A DNA stretch of 64,000 bases from Roseobacter insulae (lineage in GTDB: Bacteria > Pseudomonadota > Alphaproteobacteria > Rhodobacterales > Rhodobacteraceae): the NCBI RefSeq assembly GCF_019375555.1, contig NZ_JAHXDN010000005.1:124001-188000 (forward strand), written 5' to 3'. Under the pieces are notes generated by a model. It worked only from the letters and a program-made list of their open reading frames with translations, had not been told where the DNA came from and searched no databases. How positions within the stretch are numbered: the first letter of the stretch is position 1; each line of letters begins with the position of its first letter. The position numbers and the translations under genes are program-made. Of the stretch, positions 18,147-27,032 are shown in pieces.

Positions 18147-19013
18147 ATGAGCATTGGTTCAAATATCACCACATATTTCAACGGCACATGGCACCGCGGC
18201 GACGTGCCGATCATGACTGCCGCGGATCACGGCGCGTGGCTGGGCACAACTGTTTTCGACGGGGCGCGGTTTTTCAACGGGCTGGCACCTGATCTGGCGC
18301 CCCATTGCGCACGCGTCAACAAATCGGCGCAGGCGCTGATGCTGACACCGACCGTGTCAACCGAGGACATGGTCGACATCGTGCGCGAGGGCCTGAAGCA
18401 TTACGGTCCGGAGGATTCCGTCTACATCCGCCCGATGTACTGGGGCATTCACGGCGATGAGACAGCCATTGTGCCGCGCGGCGAAGACACCGGCTTTGCC
18501 ATCAGCCTCGAACAGATCCCGATGGCTCCCGCCGATGCCTCTGCAACTTTGGGGCGCACCCGTTTCCGGCGGCCGGTGATGGAGGACAGCGTCGTCAACG
18601 CCAAGGCCGGGTGCCTCTATCCCAACAACGCGCGCATGTTGGCAGAAGTCCGCGCCCGCGGGTTCAGCAATGCGCTGGTTGCCGACGCGATGGGCAATGT
18701 CGCGGAAACCGCAACCGCCAACATCTTCATGGTCAGGGACGGGGAAGTCTTCACGCCTGTTGCAAATGGCACGTTCCTGGCAGGAATTACCCGCGCGCGG
18801 CATATGGAAAACATGGCAGCGGACGGTATAGCGGTACACGAAACGGTACTGACTTTCGAAGATTTCCAGAACGCCGACGAGGTTTTCATGACCGGAAACA
18901 TGTCAAAGATCACGCCCGTGAAAACCTTCGAAGACACTCAATACCAAGTTGGCCCCGTGGCGCGACGCCTGCGCGACATGTACTGGGACTGGGCAGCGTC
19001 ACAGCCGCTATGA
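18147..19013 (+). CDS. Class IV aminotransferase, branched-chain type
   Basis: This 288-residue pyridoxal-phosphate enzyme is of the fold-type IV group (IlvE, D-amino acid aminotransferase, aminodeoxychorismate lyase). The Schiff-base lysine is Lys153 in VNAKAGCLYPN. Further marks are DHGAWLGTTVFDGARFF near the start and GNVAETATANIFMV near 186-200. It most resembles branched-chain amino acid aminotransferases, which act in leucine, isoleucine and valine synthesis and degradation, but the substrate within the fold cannot be fixed. A GGAG lies 8 bp before the ATG. The 3' end overlaps the BLUF gene by 6 bp on the opposite strand. Confidence 0.88.
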   Translation: MSIGSNITTYFNGTWHRGDVPIMTAADHGAWLGTTVFDGARFFNGLAPDLAPHCARVNKSAQALMLTPTVSTEDMVDIVREGLKHYGPEDSVYIRPMYWGIHGDETAIVPRGEDTGFAISLEQIPMAPADASATLGRTRFRRPVMEDSVVNAKAGCLYPNNARMLAEVRARGFSNALVADAMGNVAETATANIFMVRDGEVFTPVANGTFLAGITRARHMENMAADGIAVHETVLTFEDFQNADEVFMTGNMSKITPVKTFEDTQYQVGPVARRLRDMYWDWAASQPL

Positions 19014-19409
19014 GTCCTCTGCCTGAGCCGACCTGACGAAAATAGCGCGGATATCCATGACAGATGCGCTGGCCAGGGCACCGAGATGAATTTCCAGCGG
19101 CGACCACATCCAGGAAACTGCCGGGTCGTGTTTCATGGACCAGCTTGGGAACAGCCTGTCCTGCACCGGTTCTGTGACAAGCGGGGTCACTTCGACATGC
19201 CGGTCATCCGCGCGTATCCGCTCAAACGTGGCCTCCACCTGCGCCCTGGGACCTTCGAGAAGCTGCAGGAAGATATCTGACCGGCAAATCAGCGCCCCGG
19301 TGATATTGCTCCGCGCGTTCCGGGCACGGGACGTGGCAAGAATATTGACCAACATGTTCAGATCGTAGCCAAATGGTCTGGATGCGTAGATCAGTTGCAG
19401 CATGGGCAT
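19008..19409 (-). CDS. BLUF-domain blue-light sensor protein
   Basis: This 133-residue protein is essentially one BLUF domain, which binds FAD and senses blue light. Key residues align with those of AppA: Tyr8 (LIYASR), Asn31 (SRARNARSNITG), Gln49 (IFLQLLEG), Trp90 and Met92 (SWSM). The spacings between Asn31 and Gln49 and between Gln49 and Trp90 match those of AppA exactly. There is no output domain, so signals must pass by protein-protein contact. It is read opposite to the universal stress gene across a 136-bp gap and could share regulation with it. Confidence 0.85.
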   Translation of the reverse strand: MPMLQLIYASRPFGYDLNMLVNILATSRARNARSNITGALICRSDIFLQLLEGPRAQVEATFERIRADDRHVEVTPLVTEPVQDRLFPSWSMKHDPAVSWMWSPLEIHLGALASASVMDIRAIFVRSAQAEDS

Positions 19410-19545
19410 CGGTCATGGCCCCCTGTATACATTTGACAAGCATCGCGCCTGAACGCACGTCTGTCCAGAGGATCAGCGAGGTAGATTGAGATTGCGCCGC
19501 CTGCAATCTGAGGTCATGATCTGCCCAAAAGGGGGACATCGAAAG

Positions 19546-20001
19546 ATGCGCAAGTTTCTCGTCGTGCTCGACGACAGCCGTGAATGCCTCAACGCGATGC
19601 GTTTTGCAGCGATGCGGGCGGCTCACACGGGCGGTGGGGTGGAAATCCTCTCGGTGATCCCGCCGGATGAATTCAATCACTGGATTGGCGTGGGCGAAGT
19701 CATGCGGGAAGAAGCCCGCGAGCGGATCGAAGTGCATTTCGAGGTATTCGCCAAGTGGATGCGCGACCGGCAGGGGATTGACCCTGAACTGGTGGTCCGC
19801 GAGGGCCATGCGGTAGAGGAAATCCTTGCCCAGATCCATGAAGACCCCGAGATCGGAGTCCTCGTTCTGGGCGCTGGCACGGACAAGAAGGGACCGGGCC
19901 CGCTTGTCACACAGCTCACGAAAAGCGCAGGTGCCCTGCCGATCCCGATAACGATTGTTCCCGGCGATCTGAGCAAGGAAAAGCTGGAAGCGATCACCTG
20001 A
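19546..20001 (+). CDS. Universal stress protein (UspA family)
   Basis: This 151-residue protein has one Usp domain. The start KFLVVLDDSRECLNAMRFA matches the first strand and helix, and VLVLGAGTDKKGPGP near residue 103-117 is the ATP-binding loop type G-x2-G-x9-G(S/T) in modified form. Nucleotide binding and a role in stress survival are inferred from the family. The ATG at 19546 follows a purine-rich GGGGGAC. It is transcribed divergently from the BLUF gene. Confidence 0.87.
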   Translation: MRKFLVVLDDSRECLNAMRFAAMRAAHTGGGVEILSVIPPDEFNHWIGVGEVMREEARERIEVHFEVFAKWMRDRQGIDPELVVREGHAVEEILAQIHEDPEIGVLVLGAGTDKKGPGPLVTQLTKSAGALPIPITIVPGDLSKEKLEAIT

Positions 20002-20108
20002 TCGATGCGCAGCGAACCGGGGGCCCCTGACGGCAGATTAGAATCGTTCCAAACCTTGACTTAGCCCGTGCCGATCCGCATATCTGGAACAGCTTCAGGA
20101 GACGTTCC

Positions 20109-20672
20109 ATGTTCATCCAAACAGAATCGACACCCAACCCGGCCACTCTGAAATTTCTGCCCGGTCAGACCGTGCTTGAAATGGGAACGGCGGATTTCCC
20201 GACCGCGGACACGGCGGACAAGTCGCCGCTGGCCACACGGATTTTTAGCGTTGACGGCGTGACCGGCGTGTTCTTCGGCACCGATTTCGTCACCGTCACC
20301 AAGGCGGACGCGGTGGAGTGGGATCATATCAAACCCGCCTTGCTGGGCGCGATCATGGAGCATTTCCAATCGGGTCAGCCGGTGATGGCGGGCGATCATA
20401 CGCCTGCATCCGGCCACGCCGAACACACCGGCGAAGACGGCGCGATCGTGGGCCAGATCAAGGAACTGCTCGACAGCCGGGTACGCCCGGCCGTGGCGCA
20501 GGATGGCGGTGACATCACATTTCATGGCTTTGACCGCGGTGTTGTCTACCTGCACATGCAGGGTGCCTGTGCGGGCTGCCCTTCCTCCACGCTGACCTTG
20601 AAAATGGGCATCGAAAACCTGTTGCGGCATTACATCCCGGAAGTCACGGAAGTGCGGCCCGTCGCCCCCTGA
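20109..20672 (+). CDS. NifU/Nfu-type iron-sulfur scaffold protein
   Basis: This 187-residue protein has the two-domain layout of mitochondrial Nfu1. An N-terminal Nfu domain (FIQTESTPNPATLKFLPG) is followed by a NifU C-terminal domain with the cluster motif CAGC (Cys154 and Cys157, in GACAGCPSS). It likely carries 4Fe-4S clusters to target enzymes such as lipoyl synthase or aconitase. The length fits. It begins the group of genes that continues with a GFA protein, tsaB and rimI, although a gap of 19 bp separates it from the GFA gene. Confidence 0.93.
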   Translation: MFIQTESTPNPATLKFLPGQTVLEMGTADFPTADTADKSPLATRIFSVDGVTGVFFGTDFVTVTKADAVEWDHIKPALLGAIMEHFQSGQPVMAGDHTPASGHAEHTGEDGAIVGQIKELLDSRVRPAVAQDGGDITFHGFDRGVVYLHMQGACAGCPSSTLTLKMGIENLLRHYIPEVTEVRPVAP

Positions 20673-20691
20673 CGCCCGCGTGGCACATGAC

Positions 20692-21129
20692 ATGACAGAC
20701 CAGACCGGCGTAACCGGCAGATGCTATTGCGGCGCGAAGTCCCTTCGGTCTTCGGCTGCACCCCATGTCGTCGCCTATTGCCATTGCACTGATTGCAAAC
20801 GCGTGACCGGCGCACCGGTGGCAGCATTCGCCGCTTTTTGCGAGGCTGATCTGATCATCACACCGGACCCCGGACCACCGGTGTCGCACCACCCCGGTGT
20901 CGTCCGGTGGTTCTGCACCGCCTGTGGCTCACCGCTTGCCGCGCAGTATGACTATCTGCCGGGCCAGGTCTATGTGCCCATCGGCCTGCTGGATCAGGCC
21001 GCAGACCTGGAACCGTCGCTCCACAGCCATGCAGAAAACAGGGTGCCCTGGCTCCATATCGACGATGACCTGCCCCGGCAGACCGGCAGCGGCAGAGACA
21101 TCTTGTTGTCGCCACCCGACATCGAATGA
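20692..21129 (+). CDS. GFA/CENP-V-family zinc protein
   Basis: This 145-residue protein belongs to the glutathione-dependent formaldehyde-activating (GFA, Mss4-like) family. The zinc ligands are in GRCYCGAKS, YCHCTDCKRVTG and FCTACGSPL. Despite the name, activity of most members is unproven. A start at the ATG 20692 is preferred to a GTG at 20680. The stop overlaps the tsaB start by four bases (ATGA), so the two are translationally coupled. The reason for this coupling is unknown. Confidence 0.85.
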   Translation: MTDQTGVTGRCYCGAKSLRSSAAPHVVAYCHCTDCKRVTGAPVAAFAAFCEADLIITPDPGPPVSHHPGVVRWFCTACGSPLAAQYDYLPGQVYVPIGLLDQAADLEPSLHSHAENRVPWLHIDDDLPRQTGSGRDILLSPPDIE

Positions 21130-21749
21130 CCGGTTCTCATGACAAACGCCCGGTGATTCTGGCCTTCGACACCTCAGCTGCCTGCTGCTCAGCGGCGGTG
21201 TTGCAGGGCGACCGGATCATCGCTCAGGCAGAAGAACAGATGTCCAAGGGACAGGCCGAGCGGCTTATGGACCTGTGCAAGGAATTGCTGAACGCATCTG
21301 CCCTTCACTTCAGGGACTTAGCGGCAATCGGCGTGGGCGTTGGCCCCGGCAACTTCACCGGCATTCGGATCTCTGTCGCGGCAGCACGTGGATTGGCTTT
21401 GGGCCTTGGCGTTCCCGCCGTTGGCGTCACCGGGTTCGAAGCATTGCGGCACGGTTTTTCCGGGGCCTGCGCCTGTGCGATCCCCGCGCGCCGGGGTCAG
21501 GTCTATCTTCAGGTATTTGACGGTATTACCACACAATCGCCGGTACTGGTGCCCGGCGATGCGCTGCCTGCTTTCGAAGGACCACTGATTGGCGCGAGCG
21601 GACAGGAAGCGGCGCATCCCGTTGCTGTATCCATTGCCCACCTGGCGGCGCGGCGCTTTCGTGACGCGCCTGCCAGACCCGCACCGCTGTACCTGCGCCC
21701 GGCAGACGCCGCGCCAGCGCGCGATGCGCCTCCCGCGATTCTCCCATGA
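21126..21749 (+). CDS. tsaB: tRNA threonylcarbamoyladenosine synthesis protein TsaB
   Basis: TsaB (YeaZ) is the regulatory partner of TsaD in forming N6-threonylcarbamoyladenosine at position 37 of ANN-decoding tRNAs. The 207 residues show the ASKHA fold start ILAFDTSAACCSAAV and the typical GVGVGPGNFTGIRISVAAAR near residue 70. The length fits. Start and stop both overlap neighbours by four bases (GFA and rimI), so the three form a tightly coupled operon. Pairing tsaB with rimI is common in bacteria. Confidence 0.93.
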   Translation: MTGSHDKRPVILAFDTSAACCSAAVLQGDRIIAQAEEQMSKGQAERLMDLCKELLNASALHFRDLAAIGVGVGPGNFTGIRISVAAARGLALGLGVPAVGVTGFEALRHGFSGACACAIPARRGQVYLQVFDGITTQSPVLVPGDALPAFEGPLIGASGQEAAHPVAVSIAHLAARRFRDAPARPAPLYLRPADAAPARDAPPAILP

Positions 21750-22159
21750 CACTCGCCGAACTGGCCCGGATACATGCGGCGGCATTCGCTGCTGATCGCG
21801 CCTGGTCCGCGGAGGAACTGGGCAGTTTGCTGGATGGAAAACATGTGCAGCTGCACACGCATCAGCAAGGATTCGCCCTTGTTTCCACCGTGGCGGGACA
21901 ATCTGAGCTTCTGACCCTTGCGGTCGACCCCGCGCATCAGCGGCAGGGGATTGCAGGCATTCTCATGGCCGAATGGATGGCGACAGCGGATGCAGAGACC
22001 GCGTTTCTTGAAGTGGCGGCAGATAATCTGCCCGCGCAAGCCCTTTATCTCAAACATGGATTCGCGGAGCACGCGCGCCGCAGGCGATATTACAAACGGG
22101 CCAATGGCGCGGCTGTGGATGCGGTGATCATGCAGGCTGCGTTGACCCGCGGTCAGTAA
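21746..22159 (+). CDS. rimI: Ribosomal-protein-alanine acetyltransferase RimI
   Basis: This 137-residue GNAT acetyltransferase lies directly after tsaB, the usual position of rimI, whose product acetylates the N-terminus of ribosomal protein S18. The acetyl-CoA loop is (V)DPAHQRQGIAG (about residues 61-71), and EVAADNLPAQALYLKHGF is the usual C-terminal motif. The sequence is a bit short compared with E. coli RimI (148 residues), and S18 as the target is inferred from the context. The 156 bp that follow hold the promoter of the BMP gene cluster. Confidence 0.85.
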   Translation: MTLAELARIHAAAFAADRAWSAEELGSLLDGKHVQLHTHQQGFALVSTVAGQSELLTLAVDPAHQRQGIAGILMAEWMATADAETAFLEVAADNLPAQALYLKHGFAEHARRRRYYKRANGAAVDAVIMQAALTRGQ

Positions 22160-22191
22160 CGCAAATCCCCCCGCGATCTTTGAAAAACCGG

Positions 22192-22220
22192 TTGACCCTG
22201 CCGATCAGCTAGGCCCTAAT
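22192..22220 (+). promoter_or_regulatory. Candidate promoter of the nucleoside importer operon
   Basis: TTGACC (22192-22197) and CCTAAT (22215-22220) with a 17-bp spacer lie 95 bp before the BMP gene, in the gap after rimI. The -35 box is near consensus, the -10 box weaker. TTTGCGCAGG follows the -10 box directly, a variant of the TTGCGCA motif seen upstream of ccr and mdh. Confidence 0.45.
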
Positions 22221-22315
22221 TTGCGCAGGATCAGATAACATCTGCTCATACTGGGCGGCGGCAGAGCTCGATCGGTGACGCTCCCGCCCCAAAATCACAA
22301 CTGGGAGACCCCTGA

Positions 22316-23314
22316 ATGACTCTTATGCAAAAATTCCTCGGTGCCACGGCTGCGCTTGCGCTGTCGGCCGGTGCTGCCATCGCCGATCCGGCGCTGATCT
22401 TCGATCTGGGTGGCAAGTTTGACAAATCCTTCAACGAGTCCGCCTACAACGGCGCACAGCGGTGGGCCGATGAAACCGGTGGCAAATATCTTGAGATCGA
22501 ACTGCAATCCGAAGCGCAGCGCGAACAGGCGCTGCGCCGCTTTGCCGAGGCCGGTGCAAACCCGGTGATCACCACTGGTTTTGCGATGAGCGATCCCATC
22601 GCCCAGGTTGCGCCCGATTATCCGGACACCATTTTTGTTACGATCGACGGCTGGGTGCCCGATCAGGAAAACGTGCTGACCATTGGTTTTGCCGAGCATG
22701 AAGGCTCCTACCTCGTGGGCATGATGGCCGCCATGGCGTCGAAATCCGGCACCGTTGGCTTCATCGGCGGCATGGATGTGCCCTTGATCCGCAAATTTGC
22801 CTGCGGCTATGCACAGGGCGTGAAAGCGGTGAACCCGGACGCGACGGTGATCTCCAACATGACGGGTACAACCCCCGCCGCTTGGAACGACCCCGTGAAA
22901 GGATCTGAACTGACCAAGGCCCAGATCAGCCAGGGCGCTGATGTTGTCTTTGCCGCGGCTGGCGGCACCGGTGTCGGTGTGCTGCAAACCGCTGCTGACG
23001 AAGGCATCCTGTCCGTCGGTGTGGACAGCAACCAGAACCCGCTGCACCCTGGCAAGGTTCTGACCTCCATGCTTAAACGTGTGGATGTCGCGGTCTATGA
23101 CATCATGAAGGCCGGCGATGATGTGAAACCGGGTTTCCGCGCGATGTCCCTTGCGGATGAAGGTGTTGACTATGCGTTGGACGAGAACAATGCGGCCCTG
23201 GTTTCCGACGACATGAAAGCGAAAGTCGATGCCGCCAAGGCGAGCATTGTCGACGGCTCCACCGCCGTGCACGATTATACATCAGATGACAGCTGCCCCG
23301 CTCTGAGCTTCTGA
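22316..23314 (+). CDS. BMP-family ABC transporter substrate-binding protein
   Basis: This 332-residue periplasmic binding protein belongs to the BMP (PnrA/BmpA) family, whose members bind purine nucleosides. The signal peptide covers about residues 1-23 (ending AAIA). The family motif is LGGKFDKSFNESAYNG near residue 31. Further typical segments are FIGGMDVPLIRKFACGYAQGV and GVDSNQNPLHPGKVLTSMLKR. The three following genes encode the matching ATPase and permeases, 2 to 3 bp apart or overlapping, so this is one complete importer operon. Nucleoside specificity is inferred from the family. A purine nucleoside phosphorylase (deoD) is encoded 15 kb downstream. Confidence 0.92.
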   Translation: MTLMQKFLGATAALALSAGAAIADPALIFDLGGKFDKSFNESAYNGAQRWADETGGKYLEIELQSEAQREQALRRFAEAGANPVITTGFAMSDPIAQVAPDYPDTIFVTIDGWVPDQENVLTIGFAEHEGSYLVGMMAAMASKSGTVGFIGGMDVPLIRKFACGYAQGVKAVNPDATVISNMTGTTPAAWNDPVKGSELTKAQISQGADVVFAAAGGTGVGVLQTAADEGILSVGVDSNQNPLHPGKVLTSMLKRVDVAVYDIMKAGDDVKPGFRAMSLADEGVDYALDENNAALVSDDMKAKVDAAKASIVDGSTAVHDYTSDDSCPALSF

Positions 23315-23316
23315 GC

Positions 23317-24870
23317 ATGACAGCTGACGACACGTCGGGGCGGCAGGAAACTGCCGCCCCCGCCATTGAACTCAAGGGTATTTCAAAAGCCTTTGGGCCG
23401 GTTCAGGCCAATAAAGACATTTCCATCCGCGTCATGCCCGGCACGATCCACGGGATCATCGGCGAAAACGGCGCGGGCAAGTCGACCCTGATGTCGATCC
23501 TCTATGGCTTTTACAAGGCCGATAAGGGCGAGATTTTCATCAGCGGTCAGAAAACTGAAATTCCCGACAGTCAGGCAGCCATCGCTGCCGGGATCGGGAT
23601 GGTGTTCCAGCATTTCAAACTGGTTGAGAATTTCACGGTGCTTGAGAATATTATTCTGGGTGCCGAAGATGGCGGATTGCTGAAACCGTCGCTGTCCAAA
23701 GCCCGCAAGACGCTGCTTGAACTGGAACATGAATACGGGCTCAACGTCGATCCCGACGCGGTCATCGAGGATCTGGGTGTCGGTATGCAACAACGGGTAG
23801 AGATCCTCAAAGCGCTCTACCGCCAGGCAGACATTCTGATCCTCGACGAGCCTACCGGCGTCTTGACACCTGCCGAAGCGGATCAGTTGTTCCGCATTCT
23901 GGACAGGCTGCGCGCAGAGGGCAAAACCATCATCCTGATCACGCATAAACTGCGTGAGATCATGGAAGCCACGGATACGGTCAGCGTGATGCGGCGGGGC
24001 GAAATGACAGCAACGGTCAAAACTGCCGACACATCGCCAGCCGAACTGGCCGAACTCATGGTCGGGCGCAAGGTGCTGCTGCGCGTGGACAAGACCCCGG
24101 CAACCCCCGGGGATGTGATTTTGGACATCAAGGGCCTGCGGGTCGTTGATGACGCAGGTGTCGAGAGGGTCAAGGGCATTGATCTGCAAGTGCGTGCGGG
24201 GGAAATCGTTGGCATCGCGGGGGTTGCGGGCAACGGGCAGTCCGAACTGCTCGAAGTCCTGGGCGGCTATGCCGATGGCACCGGAGAGATCCGGGTAAGC
24301 GGTCAGCCACTGGATCTGGCAGGCAAGCGCGCAGATGGGCGATCCCGTCGGGCGCGGGGCATCGCGCATGTTCCTGAAGACCGGCAGCGCGAAGGCCTGA
24401 TCATGGATTTCTCGGCCTGGGAAAACACAGCCTTCGGCTATCATCGGGACCCATCATATCAATCCGGCGTGCTGTTGAACAACGCGGCCATCCGGTCTGA
24501 CACCGAAGCCAAGATGCAACGCTTTGACGTGCGCCCGCCCAACCCAGCGCTGGCGGCCAAGAATTTCTCCGGCGGGAACCAGCAGAAGATCGTGCTGGCC
24601 CGCGAGATCGAGCGAAATCCCGACCTGCTGTTGATCGGCCAGCCGACACGCGGTGTGGACATCGGGGCCATTGAGTTCATTCACCAGCAAATCGTCGCCC
24701 TGCGCGACAAGGGCAAGGCGATCCTGCTGGTCTCGGTGGAACTGGAGGAGATCCTGGCACTGGCGGACCGGGTTGCGGTGATGTTTGACGGTCACATCAT
24801 GGGTGAGCGTCAGTCCGCAGAGACCGACGAAAAGGAACTGGGGCTTCTGATGGCCGGTGTGGGGAGCTAA
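23317..24870 (+). CDS. Nucleoside ABC transporter ATP-binding protein
   Basis: This 517-residue protein holds two ABC ATPase domains in one chain, as in the sugar/nucleoside importers of the BMP group (YufO/NupO type). The first Walker A is GENGAGKST near residue 48, and Walker B is ILILDEPTGV near 170. The second domain has a degenerate Walker A (GVAGNGQSEL, without the Lys-Ser/Thr) but keeps the signature FSGGNQQKIVLARE and RGVDIGAIEF. Such asymmetry is typical of the family. It begins 2 bp after the BMP gene and 3 bp before the first permease gene. Confidence 0.95.
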   Translation: MTADDTSGRQETAAPAIELKGISKAFGPVQANKDISIRVMPGTIHGIIGENGAGKSTLMSILYGFYKADKGEIFISGQKTEIPDSQAAIAAGIGMVFQHFKLVENFTVLENIILGAEDGGLLKPSLSKARKTLLELEHEYGLNVDPDAVIEDLGVGMQQRVEILKALYRQADILILDEPTGVLTPAEADQLFRILDRLRAEGKTIILITHKLREIMEATDTVSVMRRGEMTATVKTADTSPAELAELMVGRKVLLRVDKTPATPGDVILDIKGLRVVDDAGVERVKGIDLQVRAGEIVGIAGVAGNGQSELLEVLGGYADGTGEIRVSGQPLDLAGKRADGRSRRARGIAHVPEDRQREGLIMDFSAWENTAFGYHRDPSYQSGVLLNNAAIRSDTEAKMQRFDVRPPNPALAAKNFSGGNQQKIVLAREIERNPDLLLIGQPTRGVDIGAIEFIHQQIVALRDKGKAILLVSVELEEILALADRVAVMFDGHIMGERQSAETDEKELGLLMAGVGS

Positions 24871-24873
24871 CGC

Positions 24874-25968
24874 ATGGAAGTGATGCCAAAATGGGCCGAG
24901 GTGATCCTCGTGCCACTCATCTCGCTGCTTCTTGCGGCGATCCTGTCGGCACTGGTCATCATGGCGATCGGCGAAGACCCGATCGCGGCTGTCCAGCTCA
25001 TGGTCACAGGCGCTTTGGGCAGCACCTACGGATGGGGCTACACGCTCTACTACGCGACCAATTTCCTTTTCACGGGTCTGGCGGTATCGGTTGCCTTCCA
25101 TGCCGGGCTGTTCAACATCGGTGGCGAAGGTCAGGCCATGCTCGGCGGGTTGGGCGTTGCCCTCATGTGCCTGCTGATCCCTTGGCCCCACTGGACCCTT
25201 GCGTTGATTGGCGCCAGCGCGGGTGCTGCGCTCTTCGGGGCTGCATGGGCTGCCATTCCGGCATATCTGCAAGCCAAACGTGGCAGCCACATCGTTATCA
25301 CAACGATCATGTTCAATTTCATTGCCGCGGCATTGCTGAACTATCTTCTGGTGAATGTCATGCGCCCCCAGGGCAGCATGGACCCGGCCTCGGCGCGGTT
25401 TCCAGAGGCCGTGCATCTGCCAACCCTGCACGACTTGCTTGCCCCCATTGGCATCAGTTTTTCCAAGGCCGCCCCGGCAAACGTCACCTTTCTGATTGCG
25501 GTTCTGGCCTGTGTGCTGGTCTGGTTCCTTCTGTGGCGCACATGGCTTGGCTATGAAATCCGCAGCTACGGCAAATCCGAACCCGCGGCGAAATACGCCG
25601 GTATCTCTCCCACCGCCATCACGATGATCGCGATGCTGATCTCCGGTGGGCTGGCGGGGATGATGGCCATCAACAACGTGATGGGCGAAGCGGAAAGGCT
25701 GGTGCTGAACGCCGTGGAAGGCGCGGGCTTCATCGGGATTGCCGTGGCGCTGATGGGGCGCAGCCACCCCTTTGGCGTGTTTCTGGCCGCCGTGCTCTTT
25801 GGCTTTCTCTATCAGGGCGGCGCGGAACTGGCGCTCTGGACGAATATACCGCGTGAACTCATCGTGGTGATTCAGGCATTGGTGATCCTTTTCACGGGGG
25901 CGCTGGACAACATGGTCCGTATGCCGCTGGAGCGGTTGTTCCTCATGACACGTCGGGGGAGCGGCTGA
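24874..25968 (+). CDS. Nucleoside ABC transporter permease 1
   Basis: This 364-residue permease of the BPD_transp_2 type has about nine to ten membrane segments. Typical marks are GLAVSVAFHAGLFNIGGEGQ near residue 65 and the coupling region GYEIRSYGKSEPAAKYAGI. It pairs with the next permease to make the channel of the nucleoside importer. Its stop overlaps the start of the second permease by one base (TGATG), so both are made in stoichiometric amounts. Confidence 0.95.
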   Translation: MEVMPKWAEVILVPLISLLLAAILSALVIMAIGEDPIAAVQLMVTGALGSTYGWGYTLYYATNFLFTGLAVSVAFHAGLFNIGGEGQAMLGGLGVALMCLLIPWPHWTLALIGASAGAALFGAAWAAIPAYLQAKRGSHIVITTIMFNFIAAALLNYLLVNVMRPQGSMDPASARFPEAVHLPTLHDLLAPIGISFSKAAPANVTFLIAVLACVLVWFLLWRTWLGYEIRSYGKSEPAAKYAGISPTAITMIAMLISGGLAGMMAINNVMGEAERLVLNAVEGAGFIGIAVALMGRSHPFGVFLAAVLFGFLYQGGAELALWTNIPRELIVVIQALVILFTGALDNMVRMPLERLFLMTRRGSG

Positions 25969-26936
25969 TGGATTTCCTGACCCTCATCCAACTGCTGGAC
26001 AGCACAGTGCGTCTGGCAACACCCTTGCTGCTTGCGTGCCTTGCGGGCCTCTTTTCTGAACGCGCGGGCATTTTCGACATCGGACTGGAAGGCAAGATGC
26101 TTGCCGCGGCGTTCTTCTCTGCCGCCATTGCCGCCCTGACGGGGTCGGTCTGGCTGGGCCTGCTTGCCGGCATCGCGGCCTCCATGGGGTTCAGCCTGCT
26201 GCATGGGCTCGCCTCGATTACCTTCCGTGGCAATCAGCTGATCTCTGGTGTGGCCATCAACTTTCTGGCGGCCGGTCTGACCGTTCTGATCGCACAGGAC
26301 TGGTTCAGCCAGGGCGGGCGCACCCCGTCGCTGATGGGCGGCGCACGGTTCGAACCGATCACCCTGCCCTTCGCGGAAAACCTTGGCACCGTGCCGTTTC
26401 TCGGCCCGATCTACGCAGAGCTGATCTCCGGCCATTCCATTCTGGTCTACATCGCCTTTCTGACCGTGCCGCTGACATGGTGGATTCTGTTTCGCACGCG
26501 TTTCGGCCTGCGCCTGCGCGCGGTTGGCGAGAACCCCGCGGCGGTGGACACAGCGGGTGTTTCGGTTGTCGGGCTGCGCTACGCCGCCGTGATGATATGC
26601 GGCATGTTGTGTGGCATTGCCGGGGCTTATCTGTCCACGGCGCTTCAGGCGGGCTTCGTCAAGGACATGTCCGCGGGGCGAGGCTTTATCGCACTGGCGG
26701 CACTGATCTTTGCCAAATGGCGGCCCTGGCACGCGCTTTACGCCACCTTGCTCTTCGGTCTCTTCGGCGCCTTGGAAACGCGGCCCGATGTAATTCAGGC
26801 GATTTTTGGCATCAAGGTGCAAGGCGCTTTGCTCGGGGCGCTGCCGTACGTGATGACCGTGATCATTCTGGCAGGTTTTGTCGGCAAAGCCGTCCCGCCG
26901 CGGGCGGGCGGCGAACCCTACGTGAAAGAACGCTGA
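25968..26936 (+). CDS. Nucleoside ABC transporter permease 2
   Basis: This 322-residue permease is the second half of the channel of the BMP-type importer. Features are LLLACLAGLFSERAGIFDIG, the GNQLISGVAINFLAAGL segment, and the coupling region FGLRLRAVGENPAAVDTAGV. About eight to nine membrane segments can be seen. The C-terminus ends with a charged tail (GGEPYVKER). It is the last gene of the operon; 96 bp separate it from the TauE/SafE gene. Confidence 0.95.
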   Translation: MDFLTLIQLLDSTVRLATPLLLACLAGLFSERAGIFDIGLEGKMLAAAFFSAAIAALTGSVWLGLLAGIAASMGFSLLHGLASITFRGNQLISGVAINFLAAGLTVLIAQDWFSQGGRTPSLMGGARFEPITLPFAENLGTVPFLGPIYAELISGHSILVYIAFLTVPLTWWILFRTRFGLRLRAVGENPAAVDTAGVSVVGLRYAAVMICGMLCGIAGAYLSTALQAGFVKDMSAGRGFIALAALIFAKWRPWHALYATLLFGLFGALETRPDVIQAIFGIKVQGALLGALPYVMTVIILAGFVGKAVPPRAGGEPYVKER

Positions 26937-27032
26937 CCGCATAAGGCCAGATTTGCCAATTATGTCAGTCCTCTTTTCTGCAGAGCAGCAAGGGGCATTG
27001 ATTTTATGTCCCGCTGTGCTCTAACAGAGGAC

